Assembly: GCA_022508735.1 (NCBI GenBank)
Contig: JAFLUQ010000080.1
Coordinates: 1 to 10,285 of the forward strand
Source of the DNA: Oscillospiraceae bacterium
GTDB lineage: Bacteria > Bacillota > Clostridia > UMGS1883
Reading direction: 5' to 3'
Length of the DNA stretch: 10,285 nt
This document shows, piece after piece, positions 1 through 5,293 of this stretch. The translations under genes were made by a program, and so were the position numbers. How positions within the stretch are numbered: the first letter of the stretch is position 1; every line of letters starts with the position of its first letter. The notes under the pieces are model-generated. The model saw nothing but the letters and a program-made list of their open reading frames with translations. It was not told where the DNA came from and ran no database searches.

Positions 1-2
1 GC

Positions 3-740
3 ACTCTCACCAGCGGCCGCGACTTCTCCCGCAAGGGCGTAAACGTTATCGGTATACCCAAGACTATCGACAACGATCTGGCTGAAACAGATTACACCTT
101 CGGCTTTGACACAGCCATCGGCGTGGCCACAGAGTCCTTTGACCGTATTCGTACTACTGCCAAGAGCCACGGCAGAATCATGGTCGTTGAGATCATGGGC
201 CGCGGCGCCGGCTGGCTCACACTGCACGGCGGTATTGCCGGTGCGGCTGATGTGATCCTCATTCCCGAGATCCCCTACGACATCAACAAGGTAGCTGAGA
301 AGATAAAGAGCGACTTCGCTAAGGGCAAGGACTTTGCCATAGTTGCCTGCGCCGAGGGTGCCAAGCCCAAGGACGGCGAGGCAGTGGTTCTTAAGGTCCG
401 TGAGGACAGCCCCGACCCCATCCGTCTGGGCGGCGTATCTCAGGTTGTGGCCGATCAGCTCGAAGAGCTTTGCGGCAACGAGGCCCGCGCCACGGTTCTT
501 GGCCACGTACAGCGCGGCGGCACCACCACAGGTCACGACCGCGTGCTCTCCTCCCGTTATGGCTATGCGGCGGTTGAGCTCGCCATGCAGGGCAAGTTCG
601 GCAACATCGTAGCCCTCCACGGCGACGAGATCGGTTACGCTTCTCTTGAAGACGTAATCGGCCAGAAGACCAAGAATGTTGACCCCAACGGTGAGCTTGT
701 GCAGATGGCAAGGGCACTTGGCATCTGCTTCGGCGACTAA
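3..740 (+). CDS. pfkA: 6-phosphofructokinase, mixed-substrate (group III) type, 5'-truncated
   Basis: Cytosolic glycolytic enzyme that phosphorylates fructose 6-phosphate to fructose 1,6-bisphosphate. Only the last 245 codons are present; the reading frame is open from base 3 and the start and the GGDG/GGDD phosphoryl-donor motif lie outside the window. Visible family motifs are IPKTIDND (catalytic Asp region, bases 54-77), TDYTFGFDTAI, the fructose-phosphate-binding MGRGAGW (about 196-216), PEIPYDI and GHVQRGG near bases 504-524. The lysine in PKTIDND (bases 60-62) replaces the glycine of classical E. coli-type ATP-PFK (PGTIDND). This lysine together with TDYTFGFDTA is typical of the actinobacterial/clostridial mixed-substrate group, whose members use ATP or PPi. 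The donor cannot be decided because the other discriminating residue is missing. The TAA stop is followed by a structured spacer, so this is probably the last gene of its transcript. Confidence 0.95.
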   Translation, partial: TLTSGRDFSRKGVNVIGIPKTIDNDLAETDYTFGFDTAIGVATESFDRIRTTAKSHGRIMVVEIMGRGAGWLTLHGGIAGAADVILIPEIPYDINKVAEKIKSDFAKGKDFAIVACAEGAKPKDGEAVVLKVREDSPDPIRLGGVSQVVADQLEELCGNEARATVLGHVQRGGTTTGHDRVLSSRYGYAAVELAMQGKFGNIVALHGDEIGYASLEDVIGQKTKNVDPNGELVQMARALGICFGD

Positions 741-747
741 TACACTC

Positions 748-776
748 GTTGGGGGAACCCGAACAGTTCCCCCAAC
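748..776 (+). terminator. GC-rich hairpin just after the phosphofructokinase stop
   Basis: GTTGGGGGAAC (748-758) pairs perfectly with GTTCCCCCAAC (766-776), giving an 11-bp stem with a 7-nt loop, 7 nt after the stop codon. Position and strength suit a 3' end stabiliser or terminator. The bases that follow (AGATACCCCC) are not a U-tract, so it would be a poor intrinsic terminator by itself; it may protect the mRNA 3' end, with true termination further down at 908-947. Confidence 0.5.
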
Positions 777-859
777 AGATACCCCCTTTATTTAGCGGTG
801 ATATTGACACGCACCGCAAGGGTACGTGTCTTCTCCGCATCGGCTCGCTTGCGCTTACG

Positions 860-891
860 AAATCCTATTTTATCTGAATAAAATAGGATTT
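860..891. repeat. 13-bp perfect inverted repeat inside a longer flanking dyad
   Basis: The arms AAATCCTATTTTA (860-872) and TAAAATAGGATTT (879-891) are perfectly complementary around a 6-nt loop. Outer arms ATCGGC (839-844) and GCCGAT (896-901) are also complementary, giving a nested 63-bp structure. There is no U-tract after it, so it is not a normal terminator. Confidence 0.6.
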
Positions 892-907
892 CTACGCCGA
901 TAGAGGT

Positions 908-947
908 ATAAAAAGTCAGGTACACGCCCTGACTTTTTATGTTTTTT
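908..947 (+). terminator. Rho-independent terminator
   Basis: ATAAAAAGTCAGG (908-920) pairs with CCTGACTTTTTAT (928-940), a 13-bp stem with a 7-nt loop, immediately followed by GTTTTTT (941-947). This is a good intrinsic terminator for transcription arriving from the phosphofructokinase gene. The A-run on the left arm could also let it work on the minus strand. Confidence 0.8.
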
Positions 948-948
948 A

Positions 949-968
949 CGAAGGGGAGCTCCCCTTCG
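949..968. repeat. 20-bp perfect palindrome centred on GAGCTC
   Basis: CGAAGGGGAGCTCCCCTTCG reads identically on both strands. It lies directly after the terminator U-tract and just before a short CCCC/GGGG pairing at 972-982. It looks like part of a dispersed intergenic repeat, but only a genome-wide copy count could show that. Confidence 0.6.
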
Positions 969-1014
969 AACCCCCAGCGGGGATTACTTACATTGTCTGA
1001 GGAGATATATATTT

Positions 1015-2232
1015 ATGCACAAGACACACATTCTGCCCGGAGGCCTTACCCTTGTATATCAACAGATGCCCGCGAGAAGCGTTTCCGTTGGGCTATGGGT
1101 AAAGAGCGGCAGTATATACGAAGCTCCACTTGAGAGCGGCGTCAGTCACTATATTGAGCATATGCTGTTCAAAGGCACTGAAAAGCGCAGCGCTCTTCAG
1201 ATATCCGAGGAAATGGATTTCGTGGGCGGTCAGCTCAACGCCTATACCTGCCGGGACTGCACCTGCTTCCACACCAAGACACTCGGCGAAAATCTGGAGC
1301 TGTCGTTAGATATACTAAGCGATATGTACAAAAGCTCCGTGTTCGACCCGAAAGAGCTGGAGCAGGAGCGCAGAGTCATTATCGAAGAAATAAATATGTA
1401 TGAAGACAGCCCTGAGGATGTGGCCCATGAGCTGCTTGCACTTAAAATGTGGGCTGACTCTCCCTACGGCTGGAGTATATCCGGCACAGAGGCCAGCGTG
1501 AACGGTATTACAAGAGAGGTAATGCTCAGTTATTTCCGGCGGCGCTATACTCCGGAAAACACTGTGCTTGCTGTGGCGGGCTGCTTCGATGAGGCTGAGC
1601 TTATTTCCCTTGCACAGAAGTATTTCGGCTCCACAGCGGCAGGAAACAACGCTGCGGAATTGATTCCTCCGACGGTGCACACCGGCGTGTTTACGCGTAA
1701 AAAGGATATTGAACAGACCCATATCTGCATGGGCTGGGGTGGCTATCCGCTGGGAGACGAGCGGAACGTGTCTCTTACTCTGATGAACGAGATCCTCGGC
1801 GGCGGAATGAGCAGCCGTCTGTTTCAGGAGGTTCGCGAAAAGGCGGGGCTTTGCTACAGCGTATACTCCTTTTCGTCGGCCTATCCAAAGGCCGGTTCTT
1901 TCGGAATATATACGGCTCTCAGCCCTGAAAACGGCAAAAATGCGCTGGAGCTTATAAATAAAGTGATAGAGGAATTTAAACTCGAAGGCCCAACGGAGTA
2001 TGAGCTTAACAAGACCAAAAGCCAGCTGCGCTGCTCGTGTCTCTTGTCGTCAGAGAGCACTTCGGCGGTAATGAGCCGCCTTGGCCGCGGCCAGCTTCTG
2101 CGCGGAAAAATAAAGACCGACGAGGAATTGATAGCCGAGATCGAGGCAGTTACCCGCGAATCTGTGCAGGGTGTTGCGCGCGATGTGCTGGGCCGCCCCT
2201 GCGCCACGGCTATCGTCAGCCCATATAATTAG
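1015..2232 (+). CDS. mlpA: M16 family zinc peptidase, MlpA/YmxG-like processing protease
   Basis: 405-residue insulinase/mitochondrial-processing-peptidase-like zinc protease of subfamily M16B, the normal length for B. subtilis MlpA (YmxG) types. The inverted zinc motif HxxEH is H45-Y-I-E48-H49 in GVSHYIEHMLFKGT. The third zinc ligand is E125 in VIIEEINMYEDSPED, 76 residues after H49, as in mitochondrial processing peptidase. The C-terminal half carries LGGGMSSRLFQEVREKAGLCYSVYS, the conserved substrate-binding Arg/Tyr region. There is no signal peptide, so it should act in the cytosol on peptides or small unfolded proteins; the substrate is unknown. The start is the ATG ten bases after GAGGAG (999-1004). 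A CxxCxC cluster (C79, C82, C84) sits where relatives often have fewer cysteines. It lies 45 nt before ddl and is probably co-transcribed with it. The symbol rests on family resemblance. Confidence 0.92.
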   Translation: MHKTHILPGGLTLVYQQMPARSVSVGLWVKSGSIYEAPLESGVSHYIEHMLFKGTEKRSALQISEEMDFVGGQLNAYTCRDCTCFHTKTLGENLELSLDILSDMYKSSVFDPKELEQERRVIIEEINMYEDSPEDVAHELLALKMWADSPYGWSISGTEASVNGITREVMLSYFRRRYTPENTVLAVAGCFDEAELISLAQKYFGSTAAGNNAAELIPPTVHTGVFTRKKDIEQTHICMGWGGYPLGDERNVSLTLMNEILGGGMSSRLFQEVREKAGLCYSVYSFSSAYPKAGSFGIYTALSPENGKNALELINKVIEEFKLEGPTEYELNKTKSQLRCSCLLSSESTSAVMSRLGRGQLLRGKIKTDEELIAEIEAVTRESVQGVARDVLGRPCATAIVSPYN

Positions 2233-2277
2233 AAAAAATACGAAAATTCAGCATATAATTAACTCGGAGGTGCATTT

Positions 2278-3306
2278 ATGAATATAGTTGTTTTGTGCGG
2301 CGGACTGAGCGCCGAGCGCAACGTATCACTTACCACCGGTGCAAAGGTGCAGAATGCCCTTGTAGAGCGCGGTCACCACGCTATAGCCGCGGATCTTTTT
2401 ATGGGCTATGAGCTTAGCGGAACCGTGGAGGAGGCCTTTGCCGCGGCGACTGTTCCCATGCCCGTGCAGAGGATAAGCGAGGAGGTGCCTGACCTTGAGG
2501 CGCTTAAGGCCCAAAGGGGCGAAGATATAAAAGGCATATTCGGTAAAAATATAGTTGAGCTTTGCCAGTACGCCGACATAGTGTTTATGGCCCTGCACGG
2601 GGCCGACGGTGAGAATGGCCGCCTTCAGGCAGCCTTTGATATGCTTGGAGTGAAGTACACCGGCAGCGGGTATTTGGGCAGCGCTGTTGCCATGAATAAG
2701 AGCCTGAGTAAGCAGGCCTTTCTGAGCGACGGCATTCTTACGCCGAAGAGCGTTCATATAAATAAGGGTGCTGACGCTCAGCTTGACGGCATGAATCTGC
2801 CTTTAGTGGTGAAGCCCTGCAGCGGCGGCTCATCTATCGGCGTATTTATCGCCAACACGGAAGAGGAGCTTAAGAACGGCCTTGAGGAGGCCTTCAGGTT
2901 TGAGAATGAGGTCCTTGTGGAGGAGTACATAAAGGGGCGTGAGCTGACCTGCGGAATCCTCGGCGGCAGAACTCTTCCGCCGGTAGAGATCATACCCAAG
3001 GATGGGTGGTACGACTACAAGAATAAGTATCAGCCGGGGCTGACCGTTGAAATTTGCCCGGCAGAGATAACCCCGGAGGAGGAAAAGGCCATAAGCGACG
3101 CCACACAGGCGGCGTTTAAAAGTCTCAGGCTGGAGGGCTATGCCAGAATGGACTTTATACTGACAGAGGACGGCAAGGCTTACTGCCTGGAGGCCAACAC
3201 CCTGCCCGGCATGACGCCCACAAGCCTCATACCTCAGGAGGCCGCTGCGATAGGTATGAGCTACGGCGAGCTTTGCGAGGAGATAATCCGCATTTCTCTG
3301 GAGTAA
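2278..3306 (+). CDS. ddl: D-alanine--D-alanine ligase
   Basis: 342-residue ATP-grasp enzyme that joins two D-alanines, the dipeptide later added by MurF to the peptidoglycan precursor. Seen in order: GGLSAERNVSL with E13 (first D-Ala site), ALHGADGENGRLQAAFDMLGVKYTGS (105-130), the KPCSGGSSIGV loop (179-189) whose S185 matches E. coli DdlB S150, WYDYKNKY with K250-Y251, and R290, D292, E305 and N307 in YARMDFIL and LEANTLPGM (substrate and Mg2+ ligands). The residue after K250 is Tyr, as in D-Ala-D-Ala ligases; Phe there marks D-Ala-D-Lac (vancomycin-type) ligases, so a dipeptide product is predicted. The start follows a clear GGAGGTG ribosome binding site. It is 43 nt upstream of murF, and the spacing implies one operon with the next step of the pathway. 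Confidence 0.97.
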   Translation: MNIVVLCGGLSAERNVSLTTGAKVQNALVERGHHAIAADLFMGYELSGTVEEAFAAATVPMPVQRISEEVPDLEALKAQRGEDIKGIFGKNIVELCQYADIVFMALHGADGENGRLQAAFDMLGVKYTGSGYLGSAVAMNKSLSKQAFLSDGILTPKSVHINKGADAQLDGMNLPLVVKPCSGGSSIGVFIANTEEELKNGLEEAFRFENEVLVEEYIKGRELTCGILGGRTLPPVEIIPKDGWYDYKNKYQPGLTVEICPAEITPEEEKAISDATQAAFKSLRLEGYARMDFILTEDGKAYCLEANTLPGMTPTSLIPQEAAAIGMSYGELCEEIIRISLE

Positions 3307-3326
3307 ACGCTGCAAAGTGTTTACTC
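3301..3326 (+). promoter_or_regulatory. Intercistronic hairpin over the ddl stop codon
   Basis: GAGTAAACGC (3301-3310) pairs with GTGTTTACTC (3317-3326): ten pairs including one G-U, loop TGCAAA. The ddl TAA lies inside the left arm. No U-tract follows (AAAAACAAAAAGG), so it is not a terminator. It could tune translation coupling or mark an mRNA processing site before murF, whose ribosome binding site begins about 12 nt later. Confidence 0.45.
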
Positions 3327-3349
3327 AAAAACAAAAAGGGGAGAGAACC

Positions 3350-4702
3350 ATGCTTAAACTTACACTGGCCGAGGCAGTCGAGGCCTCGGGAGGAAAATAT
3401 ATAGGCAGCGAAGAAAACCTGCAAAAAGAGATAGCCTCCGTCACTACCGACAGCCGTGAGGCTGCGGAGGGCAGTTTGTTTGTTGCCATAAAGGGTGAGA
3501 GAGTAGACGGCCATGACTTTGCGGTTAAGGCCTTCGGGCAGGGAGCGCTCTGCTGCCTTATAGAAAGAAAAATCGACGCTGACGGCCCCTGTATACTGGT
3601 AAAAAACAGTGTAGAGGCTCTGCAGAAAATCGCTGCCTACTATCGTGAAAGCCTTGGCGTGAAGGTAGTAGGAATAACAGGCAGTGTGGGAAAGACCACC
3701 TGTAAAGAGCTTGTGGCGGCAGTGCTTGCGCAGAAATATAACGTGCTTAAAACCCTTGGCAACTATAATAACGAGATCGGCCTGCCTCTGACGCTATTAA
3801 GAATGACAGCGGAAACCGAGGCCGCGGTAATAGAGATGGGAATGAGCGATTTTGGCGAAATGCGGCTCTTAAGCAGCATTGCGAAGCCGGATATGTGCGT
3901 CATAACTAACATTGGCTTTTCCCACATGGAAATTCTCGGCTCACAGCAGGGGATACTTCAGGCCAAGAGCGAAATTTTTGAGTATATGGATTCGAGCGCA
4001 CCGGCCTTCCTATGCGGCGACGACAAGCTGCTTAGGACAGTTAAGCGCGATAATTGCCGCTGGTTTGGTTTTGAGACCGAAAACGACATCTATGTTGAAG
4101 ATATGTGCGACAAAGGCCTTATGGGCATAGAGGGCGTCATAAACGCGTATAGAGATAAAAGACTTCAATTTCTGCTTGGAATACCCGGCCGTCATGTGCT
4201 TTACTCAGTCATGGCAGCTGTTGGCGTAGGTCTGGAGCTGGGGCTCACTGACGATGAGATATGTGCCGGAATAGAAGCTGCCGCTACAATCGGCGGGCGT
4301 GTGAATGTTATCAATAAGGATAATATGACTGTGATCGACGACTGCTACAATGCGGCCCCGGCTTCGATGAAGGCCGGAATAGATCTGCTGATAAAAGCGG
4401 GCGGAGAGACCGTTGCCATATTAGGCGACATGGGAGAGCTTGGCAACGGCGCGCCAAAGCTCCACGGCGAGGTAGGAAGATATGCCGCAGAGATGGGCGT
4501 AGGTTTGGTTTTTGCAGTTGGAGAGCTTTCAAAAGAGCTTTTCGATGCCTGCGCTGCCGCCGGAGGAAGGGCTCTGTATTTCCCTACAAAGGCCGATTTG
4601 CTGTGTGAGCTGCCCGGGCTTATACCGGATAAAGCCACAGTTCTCGTTAAGGCTTCGCACTTTATGGGATTTGATGAAATAGTGAAATTATTGTGTGCAT
4701 AA
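3350..4702 (+). CDS. murF: UDP-N-acetylmuramoyl-tripeptide--D-alanyl-D-alanine ligase
   Basis: 450-residue Mur ligase that attaches D-Ala-D-Ala to UDP-MurNAc-tripeptide, using ATP, in the cytosol; this is the last soluble step of peptidoglycan precursor assembly. The N-terminal UDP-binding domain shows VTTDSR (31-36) and FVAIKGERVDGHDF. The central ATPase has the P-loop GITGSVGKTT (108-117), LGNYNNEIGLPLTLL (136-150), IEMGMS (161-166), TNIGFSHMEILGS (186-198) and the Lys in QAKSEIF (K206). The C-terminal domain has DDCYNAAPASM (330-340), ILGDMGELG (357-365) and VLVKASHFMGFDEIV (431-445); His takes the place where many MurF proteins have SRG/SRAM. I chose ATG 3350, 7 nt after AGGGGAGA; an in-frame GTG at 3317 would lie in the ddl-murF hairpin and lacks a binding site. 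No terminator is visible before the next gene's promoter. Confidence 0.97.
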   Translation: MLKLTLAEAVEASGGKYIGSEENLQKEIASVTTDSREAAEGSLFVAIKGERVDGHDFAVKAFGQGALCCLIERKIDADGPCILVKNSVEALQKIAAYYRESLGVKVVGITGSVGKTTCKELVAAVLAQKYNVLKTLGNYNNEIGLPLTLLRMTAETEAAVIEMGMSDFGEMRLLSSIAKPDMCVITNIGFSHMEILGSQQGILQAKSEIFEYMDSSAPAFLCGDDKLLRTVKRDNCRWFGFETENDIYVEDMCDKGLMGIEGVINAYRDKRLQFLLGIPGRHVLYSVMAAVGVGLELGLTDDEICAGIEAAATIGGRVNVINKDNMTVIDDCYNAAPASMKAGIDLLIKAGGETVAILGDMGELGNGAPKLHGEVGRYAAEMGVGLVFAVGELSKELFDACAAAGGRALYFPTKADLLCELPGLIPDKATVLVKASHFMGFDEIVKLLCA

Positions 4703-4759
4703 AAAGGCGAAAATTCACGATTTGTTCATAAAATGTTGTTCGTTTGTAAGCAAAAGACC

Positions 4760-4788
4760 TTGACAATAAAAAGAAAATATGCTAATAT
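4760..4788 (+). promoter_or_regulatory. Strong sigma-A promoter with extended -10 for the HTH regulator
   Basis: TTGACA (4760-4765), a 17-nt spacer, then TAATAT (4783-4788), preceded by TGC (4780-4782), an extended -10. Transcription should start near 4795, leaving a leader of about 40 nt that is very T-rich. CAAAAGAC sits directly upstream of the -35 (4751-4758). Confidence 0.85.
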
Positions 4789-4833
4789 GAAAATGTAGTA
4801 TAATTTTTTTATTTTATAAATGAGGTGTATATT

Positions 4834-5205
4834 ATGATGAATAGTGAGTACTTAACGAATCTAATTGTGGATGAGGTCAAGAAGCAGTACCGTAGTGTTC
4901 GCCGCTTCGCTATGCATCTGGAGATTCCACAAACAACAGTTGCCAGCGCCCTCAAGAACGGCGTAGGCGGAACAGCTTACACGACGGTAGTACGTATGTG
5001 CGAAGAGCTTAATATAAAGCTTGTAAATTACGATACACCGATTCCTATGGATGAAAAAACAGTCTCGATGATTGAAAAATATCATTCCCTTGACGAAAAG
5101 GGGCGTCATTGTATTGATGTACTTGTGAAGATGGAGTATGATCGCTGCAGAGAAGAAGGCTCAATTCAGAGCATATGTGATAAGAAAGACGAGTTTGATA
5201 AATAA
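4834..5205 (+). CDS. XRE-like helix-turn-helix transcriptional regulator
   Basis: 123-residue stand-alone DNA-binding protein. Residues about 20-61 form a lambda-repressor-like HTH: SVRRFAMHLEIPQTTVASAL, then KNGVGGTAYTTVVRMCEELNI, where 'IPQTTVASAL' is the likely recognition helix. The tail (73-107, DEKTVSMIEKYHSLDEKGR...VKMEYDRC) is a short helical segment common at the end of small Clostridia XRE proteins and is probably for dimerisation. There is no ligand domain, peptidase domain or membrane segment. GAGGTG (4822-4827) serves ATG 4834 (6-nt gap) or ATG 4837 (9-nt gap); I take 4834, with low discrimination. It has its own promoter and terminator and so forms a monocistronic unit between murF and the convergent secreted-protein gene. 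Its targets are unknown; autoregulation is plausible but no clear palindromic operator is visible at its promoter. Confidence 0.88.
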   Translation: MMNSEYLTNLIVDEVKKQYRSVRRFAMHLEIPQTTVASALKNGVGGTAYTTVVRMCEELNIKLVNYDTPIPMDEKTVSMIEKYHSLDEKGRHCIDVLVKMEYDRCREEGSIQSICDKKDEFDK

Positions 5206-5208
5206 AAT

Positions 5209-5235
5209 AAAAAGGAGCCTTATGGCTCCTTTTTT
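5209..5235 (+). terminator. Intrinsic terminator of the HTH regulator gene
   Basis: AAAAAGGAGCC (5209-5219), loop TTAT, GGCTCC followed by TTTTTTT (5229-5235 region). It begins 4 nt after the stop codon. The A-run on the left makes it potentially bidirectional. Confidence 0.9.
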
Positions 5236-5254
5236 GATGACATAAATTTAAAAT

Positions 5255-5286
5255 AAAAAAAGAGCTGCCGAAGCAGCTCTTTTTTT
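5255..5286 (-). terminator. Intrinsic terminator of the secreted-protein gene, UUCG loop
   Basis: A perfect 14-bp inverted repeat: seven A, GAGCTGC, loop CGAA, GCAGCTC, seven T. Read on the minus strand the loop is C(UUCG)G, an exceptionally stable tetraloop, followed by a T-run. It lies 7 nt after the minus-strand stop codon. The symmetric A/T runs make it bidirectional, so it also backs up the regulator's terminator. Confidence 0.92.
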
Positions 5287-5293
5287 ATTTTAA

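Larger units (their letters stand above)
741..1014. other. Gene-free spacer rich in inverted repeats
   Basis: No plausible gene is seen here and no consensus promoter was found. The stretch holds consecutive inverted repeats: 748-776; 806-830 (GACACGCACC against GGTACGTGTC, one mismatch, 5-nt loop); 860-891 (AAATCCTATTTTA/TAAAATAGGATTT, 13 bp, loop TCTGAA), itself flanked by ATCGGC (839-844) and GCCGAT (896-901); 908-940 (terminator); the perfect 20-bp palindrome 949-968 centred on GAGCTC; and CCCC-AGCG-GGG near 972-982. The rest, 983-1014, is the leader of the next gene with its ribosome binding site. It may be an intergenic repeat element or a folded non-coding RNA; nothing here distinguishes the two. 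Confidence 0.6.

Noticed and set aside
804..832. TTGACA at 804-809 as a promoter for the M16 gene
   Set aside because: No -10 box at 16-18 nt (827-832 reads TGTCTT), and a terminator lies between it and the gene.
391..840. 149-codon minus-strand frame over the phosphofructokinase end
   Set aside because: Arg/Cys-rich composition typical of an antisense shadow of a GC-rich gene; it also runs through the hairpin spacer.
939..1133. 64-codon frame beginning in the spacer and overlapping the M16 peptidase gene
   Set aside because: It crosses the terminator U-tract and palindrome and has no ribosome binding site; the M16 frame is supported by catalytic motifs.
3317..3349. GTG start giving MurF 11 extra residues
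   Set aside because: The GTG is in the arm of the ddl-murF hairpin without a Shine-Dalgarno sequence, while ATG 3350 has AGGGGAGA at good spacing and a normal MurF N-terminus.
4799..4804. Second TATAAT downstream of the regulator's promoter
   Set aside because: No -35 at the right distance and no TG extension; the TTGACA-17-TAATAT pair upstream explains the promoter.
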